The position numbers and the translations under genes were made by a program. DNA of 7,990 nucleotides, taken from the NCBI GenBank assembly GCA_902796895.1, contig CADBQV010000029.1, forward strand, positions 1 to 7,990, written 5' to 3'. The notes under the pieces are model-generated. The model saw nothing but the letters and a program-made list of their open reading frames with translations, was not told where the DNA came from and ran no database searches. Numbering within the stretch: position 1 is the first letter of the stretch; each line of letters opens with the position of its first letter. This DNA comes from an uncultured Erysipelotrichaceae bacterium. Its GTDB lineage: Bacteria > Bacillota_I > Bacilli_A > Acholeplasmatales > Anaeroplasmataceae. Below, in pieces: positions 1-6,382 of this stretch.

Positions 1-768
1 ATGATGATTTTTATGATTATATTATCTATATTACCTTCAAATATCTTAAGAATAACTCCTAAATCTTTAAATTTAAATAAAGAATATTTATTAGCAATTA
101 TTAAATTATCACTACCTGTATTTATTGGAAGATTTTTATTCCATTTCGGTAAAGTATATCTAAATTCAATCGCTACTGTTACATACGGTAAAACTGTAGT
201 AGGTGCCCTTGGTATTTCTAATACAATGGCGGGACTTCCTACAAATATGATTAATTCATTTGAAGATGGTGGATCAACAATCGTAAGCCAAAATTATGGA
301 AGTGCAAATGGAAGAAGAATCAAAAAATTCTATATTGTAAATATGATAATTGTATCATCTATATCACTTGTATCTGTAATAATATTATATCTATTAAAGA
401 ATAATGTTGCTGGATTCTTTGCAGGTAATGATTTAGAATATCAAAAAATTATTGTTGAAATATTTAAATGGGAAATATTAGATGTCATATTTACAGGTAT
501 TGCAGGTGCATCTAATGCTATATTCTATGGCTTTGGTAAAACAAAGATTACATCTTTAATGTCAATGGTAAATCTATTTGCATTTAGATTACCTACATTA
601 ATGATTTTAATGTATATAGTTAATATGAATTATGAAGCATGTGGTATAGCAATGTTTGTATCTAATACATTAGCAGGTATTATTACATTTACATTATGTT
701 TATTCTTCATGATAAAATTAGAAAAAAATCCCAAATATGAATCACTTTTTCAACCAATTAGTAGTTAG
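1..768 (+). CDS. MATE-family efflux transporter, C-terminal half (5' partial)
   Basis: This is the second half of a multidrug and toxic compound extrusion (MATE) carrier, an inner-membrane antiporter that exports small molecules using a Na+ or H+ gradient. The frame is open from the first base. About 255 residues are visible against roughly 440-460 for the family, so the N-terminal bundle and true start lie upstream; the ATGs at the left edge are internal. The family signature is the stretch around residues 39-105: LSLPVFIGRF, then GKVYLNSIA, VGALGISN, and the loop NSFEDGGSTIVSQNYG, which is typical of the second MATE repeat in Bacillota. About six hydrophobic segments follow, ending in a short Lys/Glu-rich cytoplasmic tail. 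The gene stops with TAG and a hairpin terminator lies about 80 bases downstream. The substrate cannot be inferred. The family call is firm; the specificity is unknown. Confidence 0.9.
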   Translation: MMIFMIILSILPSNILRITPKSLNLNKEYLLAIIKLSLPVFIGRFLFHFGKVYLNSIATVTYGKTVVGALGISNTMAGLPTNMINSFEDGGSTIVSQNYGSANGRRIKKFYIVNMIIVSSISLVSVIILYLLKNNVAGFFAGNDLEYQKIIVEIFKWEILDVIFTGIAGASNAIFYGFGKTKITSLMSMVNLFAFRLPTLMILMYIVNMNYEACGIAMFVSNTLAGIITFTLCLFFMIKLEKNPKYESLFQPISS

Positions 769-848
769 ATATTATTTTAAATGATTGTATTTTTAATATC
801 AATTTAGTTTGATATATTCAATTTTTTATTTCTGTTTATGATTTTAAT

Positions 849-880
849 AGTGGAATATTTATTGTTCCACTTTTTTTCTT
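849..880 (+). terminator. Rho-independent terminator after the MATE gene
   Basis: A perfect 7-bp stem (AGTGGAA at 849-855 with TTCCACT at 865-871) can be extended by a G-U and an A-U pair. It encloses a short AT-rich loop and runs directly into a T tract (871-877, then CTT). It lies 80 bases after the MATE stop codon with no gene between. The bases from 769 to 848 hold nothing recognisable. Confidence 0.82.
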
Positions 881-907
881 TACATCAATATAAATCAAAC
901 TTATAAT
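879..907 (+). promoter_or_regulatory. Sigma-A-like promoter of the RHS-remnant unit
   Basis: A -35 box TTTACA (879-884) is separated by exactly 17 bases from a perfect -10 box TATAAT (902-907). Transcription would start near 914. The promoter sits immediately after the MATE terminator, so the following genes form an independent unit. The background is AT-rich, but the spacing and both boxes fit the consensus well. Confidence 0.6.
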
Positions 908-943
908 TCAATTAAAGAATCACATTAAAATTATATTATAGGA

Positions 944-1264
944 ATGACAAATATGTACGAATAGCTACTTAATTATGATATAATGTATAGTGATCTAGAT
1001 GGGAATGTTGCAATAAGTACATTAATTTGTATATTAATTGGTGCAGCTAAGCTAGAAGCAAGGTTTTTGAAATTTATTGCAAGAAAAATTGGGAATACAG
1101 CTGTTAATAAATTACTAACGAAAATAGGAGCTGGAGTTAATATTGGTATGAAAAATATAAATAAGATAGCTGATGGATTATTTAAAACGGATGACGATTT
1201 AATTGGTGTTGGAATTGAATGTATAGCCTCTTCAGTGCCTGATATAATCTATAGTTTATTTTAA
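944..1264 (+). pseudogene. Decayed RHS/YD-repeat C-terminal tip (orphan toxin-like remnant)
   Basis: The frame open from ATG 983 (93 residues) starts MYSDLDGNVAISTL. This closely matches the conserved end of the RHS repeat-associated core (consensus NPVMYSDPDG followed by a variable C-terminal toxin). Reading upstream in the same frame, 950-982 gives N-M-Y-E-stop-L-L-N-Y-D-I, which aligns residue for residue with the core pattern N-L-Y-x-Y-C-x-N-x-P-V. A tyrosine has become TAG (962-964) and two conserved prolines have become Asp and Leu. Upstream there is an AGGA (940-943) and ATGs at 944 and 953, so the nonsense codon appears to interrupt a once translated orphan tip. ATG 983 has no Shine-Dalgarno sequence. 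The rest is hydrophobic (AISTLICILIGAA) then basic and helical, with no toxin catalytic motif I can recognise. RHS tips usually encode antibacterial toxins released at cell contact; that this one did so is inference. A short functional protein starting at 983 is the alternative. Confidence 0.6.
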
Positions 1265-1266
1265 TT

Positions 1267-1884
1267 ATGAATAAACGTGTATATTTTGCTTGGGCTATAG
1301 TTATACCACCGATTCTTCTTGTTACATATTTGTTATTCCATAACTACATAGAAAATATTATTATAAGAAATACATATTTTTATATAATGTGGTCGCTTAA
1401 TTTTATATGGCCATTTTATACAATTACAGTTACTCCGTTTTTATGTTCGCCTAAAAGGCAATTACCAGATAAGATTAATTTGATCAGTTTTAACAACGAT
1501 ATAATTTGTAAGCAATTAGATAGGAATAATTTCATAGTATACCTATATAATAGCAAATTGAAAATAGACATGTCAGGTTGGATATTTAAGAAAACTTATA
1601 TAAGAGATATAATTTTAATGTATTATCATTTGAACCATTATAATAAAAATAAGCTTAAATCAACCAAGTGCCTTAGTAAAAAATTCTTTCCTAATCAGAA
1701 CTTATCAATTATATTTATGTCGAATAATGGAGAAAAAAAATTATATTTAATAAAAGACGGTAAAGAAAAAAGAAGTTTTTTATGTAGTTATAAAATATTT
1801 GTTCTAGCCGCACCTTTAGATAGACGCGTTAGGTGGAAAAAAGATAGGTATATTAAAAATGAAGTTTTAAATTTTTATATGTAG
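1267..1884 (+). CDS. Unrecognised two-TM membrane protein, possible immunity/accessory gene
   Basis: I do not recognise this 205-residue protein. It has two hydrophobic segments near the N-terminus (about residues 6-25 and 37-59, the second rich in Trp, Tyr and Phe), then a basic, Asn/Lys-rich soluble domain of about 145 residues with alternating hydrophobic residues suggesting beta structure and a tail rich in Arg and Lys. With both termini inside, the soluble domain would be cytoplasmic. The ATG lies 2 bases after the stop of the RHS-like frame and has no clear ribosome binding site, suggesting translational coupling to that frame. The position directly after an RHS tip is where immunity genes normally sit, and membrane-anchored immunity proteins are common, so immunity is a reasonable but unproven role. 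Its codons include CGC, CGT, CCG and AGG, which are rare in the flanking genes and hint at a different origin. Confidence 0.65.
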   Translation: MNKRVYFAWAIVIPPILLVTYLLFHNYIENIIIRNTYFYIMWSLNFIWPFYTITVTPFLCSPKRQLPDKINLISFNNDIICKQLDRNNFIVYLYNSKLKIDMSGWIFKKTYIRDIILMYYHLNHYNKNKLKSTKCLSKKFFPNQNLSIIFMSNNGEKKLYLIKDGKEKRSFLCSYKIFVLAAPLDRRVRWKKDRYIKNEVLNFYM

Positions 1885-1914
1885 ATATTGAAAATAGTGA
1901 TGGATGGTGGAAAT

Positions 1915-2553
1915 ATGGGAAAGATTAAATTAATTCATATTATTATCGCATTATTTTTAGTATTAGGTTCAATTATGGTTATATATTTGATTGTCGATAT
2001 GTTTATAGATCATAATAGTGAGTTATCATTTTGTTATTATGGTGGTCAAGGCAAAGATATTCATTTTACTATAGATGATTGTTATTTTAATTCTGAAATT
2101 AATTATAACGAAAGAATAAAAGAGGAGAAAGATAAAATTGGAAGATTGAAAATATTTCCTAATGAGATTGAAGAAAATTTCAATTTTGAAGGCTTTGCAT
2201 ATAGTCAAAGAGAGTATTTACTTGAATTTGATTATGGAAAATATGATTATAGAGCCGAAATATTTTTGAGTGTTACATATTCCGATAAAAAATTTATAGA
2301 AGAATATAATAGAATATCTTCAATCAGTATAAAGAATAATCGAAAACCAGTTTTGAAAACTGATTTATTTCAATTTCCGACCTTGGTTGCAACATATAAT
2401 GATATATCAAGATATGAATATGCAATCTTTAATTATGATTTTAAGCAAATAGTATATATATATTTGTTTGATAATGGTGTGAATTGTTTTTATTTTGATG
2501 AAAAATTTATTCCTACAAAAATTACAGATTTTGATCATTATGATATTTATTAA
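1915..2553 (+). CDS. Unrecognised single-TM anchored protein with exported domain
   Basis: This is a 212-residue protein of unknown family. The chosen start, ATG 1915, has GGTGG (1906-1910) just upstream and gives a protein beginning MGKIKLIHII. In-frame alternatives are TTG 1888, GTG 1897 and ATG 1900, which would place the ribosome site inside the gene. A single hydrophobic helix covers about residues 6-31 (an uncleaved anchor or signal; no lipobox cysteine is seen). About 180 residues rich in Tyr, Phe, Asp and Glu follow, with alternating hydrophobic residues suggesting a beta-rich extracytoplasmic domain. The gene starts 30 bases after the preceding one and is the last of its unit, ending before a strong terminator. 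In an RHS-type context, an anchored protein facing outwards could be an immunity or accessory protein, but no motif shows this. It is evidently intact, unlike the RHS remnant. Confidence 0.62.
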   Translation: MGKIKLIHIIIALFLVLGSIMVIYLIVDMFIDHNSELSFCYYGGQGKDIHFTIDDCYFNSEINYNERIKEEKDKIGRLKIFPNEIEENFNFEGFAYSQREYLLEFDYGKYDYRAEIFLSVTYSDKKFIEEYNRISSISIKNNRKPVLKTDLFQFPTLVATYNDISRYEYAIFNYDFKQIVYIYLFDNGVNCFYFDEKFIPTKITDFDHYDIY

Positions 2554-2623
2554 ATTATTATTAAATGATTAATGCTATTTTAAGGAAAAACATTTTTGTA
2601 TCGTGTTTAAAATTAATAATTTT

Positions 2624-2672
2624 AAAAGCCTTTAATTTATGTACTCTTTTAACCATAAAATAAAGGTTTTTT
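2624..2672 (+). terminator. Long hairpin terminator closing the accessory unit
   Basis: A stem forms between 2624-2641 and 2654-2671. All 18 positions pair except one A-A mismatch, with one G-U wobble, including a CC/GG core (2629-2630 with 2665-2666). It encloses a 12-base loop and the descending arm ends in a run of T (2667-2672). The A-rich start of the stem (2624-2627) faces the T run, as in bidirectional terminators. The bases from 2554 to 2623 contain nothing else I can identify. Confidence 0.82.
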
Positions 2673-2723
2673 AAATTTATAATCAATGTAATTTTGTAAT
2701 TAGACAAAAACGATTAAATATAT

Positions 2724-2752
2724 TTGAAATGAATTATTATTAGTGTTATAAT
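2724..2752 (+). promoter_or_regulatory. Sigma-A promoter of the YitT-family gene
   Basis: The -35 box TTGAAA (2724-2729), a 17-base spacer and a perfect -10 box TATAAT (2747-2752) preceded by TG at 2744-2745 (extended -10) form a near-consensus promoter. The expected start point is near 2759, giving a leader of about 40 bases before ATG 2801. The same two hexamers with the same spacing precede the GGDEF gene. Confidence 0.78.
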
Positions 2753-2800
2753 CTTTTAGCAATATACATTTTATTTTTTTAGTATTTGGTTGGTGGTATT

Positions 2801-3769
2801 ATGGATATTAAAGAAAAAAATTTAATAGATAGAATAGAAGAAGGAATGAAGCATCCAGGATTCAAAAGAAAATTTAGACAATATTTTTATATATCTTTAG
2901 GTGTATTAATATTAGATGTTGGCTTTTATTTTTTCTTAAATCCATCTGGAATTGTTACAGGTGGTACTATGGGTCTTGCGATATTGTTTACTCCATTAAT
3001 TAATCATGCATGGAGTTGGTTTAGCCCATCTATATTCATGTATATAATCGATATAATTGCATTACTTTTAGGATTAATATTTTTAGGAAAAGAATTCTTT
3101 ATTAAAACAATTTATGCTACACTTTTATCTCCATCTATAATTTTCATATTTGAAAGATTTTTAGATGAAAATTATTTTATTAATACAATGGATGAGCATA
3201 CTATGCAAATGATTGTATGCTTAATATGTGGTACGCTACTTTCAGGCGTTGGTGTAGGTATTGCAATTAAGAATAATGGATCAACTGGTGGTATGGATGT
3301 ATTTCAAAAAATTATGAGTAAATACATGAAAGTACCAATGAGCGTTACAATGTATTTTACAGACTGGGTTATTGTTATATTTGCAGGATTTATTATTAGA
3401 AACGAAGGCTTTACATATGTTTATCAAATAGAATATGTAATATTCGGTTCAATCGGTGTAATTATTCAAGCATATATAATTGATTTCATATGCTTATCTG
3501 CAAAATCAAGAAGAACAGTATATGTTATAACTGATAATCCAAATGGTATTAAAGATTTAATCTATAAAGAATTAGATAGAGGTGTTACATTCTCTAAAGT
3601 TGTAGGTGCATATACAGATATAGAAAGAACAATGGTTATCTGTACAATGGATAAAAATGAAGCTTATAGAATAACATCTATGATATCAGAATATGAGCCT
3701 GAGGCATTCACATTTGTTACATCATGTAAGGAAGTACGTGGTGAATACGAAAAAAGAGGTATAATTTAA
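2801..3769 (+). CDS. YitT family membrane protein (YitT_membrane + DUF2179)
   Basis: This is a 322-residue integral membrane protein of the YitT family, common in Bacillota and of unsettled molecular function; some members are linked to transport. An N-terminal cytoplasmic stretch of about 30 residues is followed by five or more hydrophobic segments (roughly residues 31-65, 79-120, 137-155, 183-199 and 213-232). The hallmark glycine-rich motifs are present: VTGGTMGLA in the first segment, and NNGSTGGMDVFQ after the third, where the family has GSTGGTD. After residue 235 comes the cytoplasmic DUF2179 domain, starting SRRTVYVITD and including DRGVTFSKVVGAY. ATG 2801 is preferred because GGTGG (2792-2796) lies just upstream; TTG 2786 would place that site inside the gene. 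It forms a single-gene unit with its own promoter and terminator and has no evident link to its neighbours. Confidence 0.93.
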   Translation: MDIKEKNLIDRIEEGMKHPGFKRKFRQYFYISLGVLILDVGFYFFLNPSGIVTGGTMGLAILFTPLINHAWSWFSPSIFMYIIDIIALLLGLIFLGKEFFIKTIYATLLSPSIIFIFERFLDENYFINTMDEHTMQMIVCLICGTLLSGVGVGIAIKNNGSTGGMDVFQKIMSKYMKVPMSVTMYFTDWVIVIFAGFIIRNEGFTYVYQIEYVIFGSIGVIIQAYIIDFICLSAKSRRTVYVITDNPNGIKDLIYKELDRGVTFSKVVGAYTDIERTMVICTMDKNEAYRITSMISEYEPEAFTFVTSCKEVRGEYEKRGII

Positions 3770-3771
3770 GC

Positions 3772-3802
3772 AAGTCATATCTTAAAAGATATGGCTTTTT
3801 TT
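3772..3802 (+). terminator. Rho-independent terminator after the YitT gene
   Basis: A 10-bp stem (AGTCATATCT at 3773-3782 with AGATATGGCT at 3787-3796, one G-U pair) with a TAAA loop is followed by seven T (3796-3802). It begins 3 bases after the YitT stop codon. Confidence 0.88.
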
Positions 3803-3812
3803 GTTATTTTAA

Positions 3813-3821
3813 TGATATAAT
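3813..3821 (+). promoter_or_regulatory. Extended -10 promoter of the STAS/phosphatase operon
   Basis: TGATATAAT (TG, one base, TATAAT) is a perfect extended -10 element. The region where a -35 box should lie falls inside the preceding terminator hairpin and has no good match. Transcription would start near 3828, about 40 bases before the STAS start codon. TATAAT-like strings are frequent here, so confidence is moderate. Confidence 0.5.
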
Positions 3822-3866
3822 AAAATAAATATAGAAATTTTTAATTAAATATTTGGAGGTTATATT

Positions 3867-4163
3867 ATGGAAATTACTGTAATTCATGAAAATGATTTAA
3901 TTATTAAACTTAAAGGACGTCTAGACACTACAACATCTATTAAATTAGATGAAAGAATTAAGGAAGAAGAAATAAAAGAAAATAATGTTATATTAGATTT
4001 TAAGGAATTAGAATATATATCATCTGCTGGACTTAGAACATTACTTCAATTAAAAAAGAATCTAGCAAGTGAAAATAAAACACTTGAAATTCACAATATT
4101 AACGCAGTTGTAAAGGAAGTATTTAATGTAACTGGATTTAAAAATATATTAACTATTAAATAG
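3867..4163 (+). CDS. STAS-domain anti-sigma factor antagonist (SpoIIAA/RsbV-like)
   Basis: This is a 98-residue single STAS domain. Such proteins are the phosphorylation switch of partner-switching systems: unphosphorylated they bind a target (classically an anti-sigma kinase), and phosphorylation releases it. Visible features are the N-terminal strand ending KGRLDTTTS (residues 16-24), equivalent to GELDHHTA in SpoIIAA, and the motif YISSAGLRTLL (50-60), aligned with FMDSSGLGVIL. Ser53 is the predicted phosphosite, matching Ser58 of B. subtilis SpoIIAA; the Asp before it is Ser52 here. The C-terminal segment (VVKEVFNVTGF) also fits. The start has a strong GGAGG (3855-3859) seven bases upstream. 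The stop codon is 14 bases before the phosphatase/kinase gene, so the two are surely co-transcribed and the neighbour supplies both the kinase and the phosphatase for Ser53. The downstream target is unknown: no sigma factor gene is in view. Confidence 0.92.
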   Translation: MEITVIHENDLIIKLKGRLDTTTSIKLDERIKEEEIKENNVILDFKELEYISSAGLRTLLQLKKNLASENKTLEIHNINAVVKEVFNVTGFKNILTIK

Positions 4164-4177
4164 AAAGTAGTGATAAT

Positions 4178-6304
4178 ATGAAATTTTCAGTTCAAAAAAA
4201 GCTAATATTTCTTGGTTCATTTATATCTTTAATATTAATAAGTGCATCATTTTTATTAAGCTTTTTTATTTATAAAAATCATAGTGAAAAGAATTTTATT
4301 AAATCAATTGATAATTCAATTGCTGAATTAACAAATTCACTTGGAAAAAACAATAAAGATGATTTAATAAAGTACTATAAAAAATTTTATGAAGATTATC
4401 AATTATCTATGGATTTAGAATTTCCTGAATTTAAAGATAATCAAGAAAAATATGATTATTTATCAGAAAAATATCCTAATATATATCCATCTAAAGGATT
4501 TGGATTATCTCAAGAAAAATTAATGCTTCAAAATATATATATTGAAATATCTTCACTTTTAGATAATGCAGCAATATCATCAGGAGGAAATATCGCATAT
4601 GCTGGTTTTTTTGTATCTGATGAATCAGGAAAAGATATAAAATTAGTATATATGTTTGACGCTAATTTCAAATTTAAGGAATATAAAGAAAATAGCTATT
4701 TTCCAGGTGAGGTATATACACTAAAAGATGACGACTTAGATATGGATCCTAACATAAAAACAGGTGGATATATCTTAAGAGGAGCTAAAACAAGAGTACT
4801 TGATATCGATTTAGGAGAAATTGATGGTAATAAAGCAGAAATAACTGCCTTTATTGAATATGATGATACATTAATAAAAGATGATATAAGATTCTTTGCG
4901 ATAGTTTTAGCCTTATCATTAATTGGCTTTTTTATAATACTTCTTGTAGCATATGTATTAATTTTAAGATTTGTTTTAGTTAATAATATTACTAAATTAA
5001 CAAATAAAACAAATGAATTTACAACAAGCATTAAAAGTGGAAAAGAAATAAGTGTTATAAATCCTAATATAAATACAAAAGATGAAATAGCTAATCTATC
5101 TAATTCATTTGTAAAAATGGAAGAAGAAATTATAAGCTATACTAAAGAATTAGAACAAATAACAAGAGAAAACGAAAGAATTAATGCAGAGCTTGATGTT
5201 GCAAGCAAGATTCAATTAGAAGCTCTACCTTTAAATTTCTATTCTAATAAATTTATAACAATAAACGCCCAAATTAAATCAGCTAAAGAGGTTGGTGGCG
5301 ATTTTTATGATTATTTTTATATAAATGAAAATAACCTAGCCTTCATTATATCTGATGTATCAGGTAAAGGTATACCTGCTGCACTTTTTATGATGCGTTC
5401 AAAAGAATTAATTAAATCAAGATTACTTACAAATAATGATTTATGCACTATATGTTATGAAGTAAATAATTTATTAATTAAAAATAATAAAGAAGGATTA
5501 TTTATAACTGCATTTATTGGTATATTAAATTTAAAAACATATGAATTAAAATTCATAAATGCAGGACATGAAAAGCCTTATTTAATATCTAATGGTAAAG
5601 TTACTAAATTAGATACATTATCTAATTTTATTATTGGTGGAGTAGAAGATTTTAAATATGAAGCTGAGACAATAAAATTAAATAAAAATGATAAATTATT
5701 CTTACATACTGATGGTTTAAATGAAGCTATAAATGATAAAAGAGAAGAATTCTCGTATGATAGAATTATTAAATCATTAAATAATAATAAGGATAAAGAT
5801 TCATTTGATATATTAAATAATATGAATAATGATTTATTAGAATTTACAAATAGTGTAGAAGCATTTGATGATGTTACTATGTTAATTCTTGATTTATCAA
5901 ATCATAATTTAAATTTTAAATTTGAAAAACCAAATTATGAAATAATAGATTTAATTAATGATAAATTTAATGATTATTATAAATTTATAGATGATAAAAT
6001 TAAATCTGAAATAAATATTATTTTTGATGAAATAATTAATAATTATATAACATATGAAAAGGGTATTGATTTAATAATTGAAATCAATATTGAATTAAAT
6101 AATGATTTATTAATTATTGAATTTATAAATAATGGAAATGAATTTAATCCATTATTATTAAAAGATAATTATATAGAAGAATATAGTAGTGATTTAAAGC
6201 TTGGAGGCTTTGGTACATCTATTGTTAAAAGCTTATCAAATAAGATTGATTATAAAAGAATTGATAATAAAAATCATTTAATAATAGAAAAAAGTGTAAA
6301 ATAA
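4178..6304 (+). CDS. Membrane sensor PP2C/SpoIIE phosphatase fused to RsbW-like kinase domain
   Basis: This 708-residue signalling protein has, in order, TM1 (about 9-31), an extracytoplasmic sensor of about 205 residues (Cache-like at best), TM2 (about 239-266), a HAMP-like linker (about 267-320), a coiled coil ending in the usual ELDVASKIQ linker (about 320-350), a SpoIIE-type PP2C phosphatase (about 360-570) and an RsbW/SpoIIAB-like HATPase (about 585-705). PP2C metal-binding positions are intact: GGDFYD (373-378), DVSGKG (393-398), HTDGL (Asp512) and DD (564-565). The kinase N-box is E618-I-I-N-N622 and the glycine loop is GGFGTS (676-681). The usual D-x-G is N-N-G (Asn651 for Asp), which could weaken ATP binding. 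The expected substrate is Ser53 of the STAS protein just upstream, with the sensor setting the balance of phosphorylation. The ATG is preceded by a weak TAGTGAT ribosome site, and coupling is likely. The C-terminal third is very rich in Asn, Asp and Ile. Confidence 0.92.
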   Translation: MKFSVQKKLIFLGSFISLILISASFLLSFFIYKNHSEKNFIKSIDNSIAELTNSLGKNNKDDLIKYYKKFYEDYQLSMDLEFPEFKDNQEKYDYLSEKYPNIYPSKGFGLSQEKLMLQNIYIEISSLLDNAAISSGGNIAYAGFFVSDESGKDIKLVYMFDANFKFKEYKENSYFPGEVYTLKDDDLDMDPNIKTGGYILRGAKTRVLDIDLGEIDGNKAEITAFIEYDDTLIKDDIRFFAIVLALSLIGFFIILLVAYVLILRFVLVNNITKLTNKTNEFTTSIKSGKEISVINPNINTKDEIANLSNSFVKMEEEIISYTKELEQITRENERINAELDVASKIQLEALPLNFYSNKFITINAQIKSAKEVGGDFYDYFYINENNLAFIISDVSGKGIPAALFMMRSKELIKSRLLTNNDLCTICYEVNNLLIKNNKEGLFITAFIGILNLKTYELKFINAGHEKPYLISNGKVTKLDTLSNFIIGGVEDFKYEAETIKLNKNDKLFLHTDGLNEAINDKREEFSYDRIIKSLNNNKDKDSFDILNNMNNDLLEFTNSVEAFDDVTMLILDLSNHNLNFKFEKPNYEIIDLINDKFNDYYKFIDDKIKSEINIIFDEIINNYITYEKGIDLIIEINIELNNDLLIIEFINNGNEFNPLLLKDNYIEEYSSDLKLGGFGTSIVKSLSNKIDYKRIDNKNHLIIEKSVK

Positions 6305-6328
6305 ATTACATTTTTATATGTATAAAAA

Positions 6329-6357
6329 TTGAAAAAACTATAAATTATTATTATAAT
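6329..6357 (+). promoter_or_regulatory. Sigma-A promoter of the GGDEF gene
   Basis: TTGAAA (6329-6334), a 17-base spacer and TATAAT (6352-6357) match the sigma-A consensus closely. The expected start point near 6364 leaves a very short leader of about 20 bases holding the ribosome site GGCGG (6371-6375) before ATG 6383. No T-tailed hairpin separates this gene from the upstream operon, so read-through is also possible. Confidence 0.75.
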
Positions 6358-6382
6358 ATAGATAGGTAATGGCGGTATTAAT

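Noticed and set aside
976..984. TGATATAAT as an extended -10 promoter
   Set aside because: It overlaps the first codon of the open frame, has no -35 match at a suitable distance, and a much better promoter lies at 879-907. Such strings are expected by chance in DNA this AT-rich.
983..985. ATG 983 as a confident start of a new small gene
   Set aside because: There is no ribosome binding site, a TATAAT string overlaps the ATG, and the same-frame residues upstream continue the RHS core similarity through a TAG. A decayed longer frame explains more.
2026..2208. 60-codon open frame on the minus strand
   Set aside because: It lies wholly inside the third gene of the accessory unit, has no ribosome site or recognisable motif, and reads as low-complexity Ile/Phe.
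4696..5031. 111-codon open frame on the minus strand
   Set aside because: It is antisense to the sensor, TM2 and HAMP region of the phosphatase/kinase gene, whose domains are clearly coding. The antisense product is Ser/Ile/Lys-rich with no motif.
6310..6329. Inverted repeat after the phosphatase/kinase gene as a terminator
   Set aside because: The stem is perfect but only A/T pairs, the loop is minimal and no T tract follows. It is too weak to call; read-through into the GGDEF gene remains possible.
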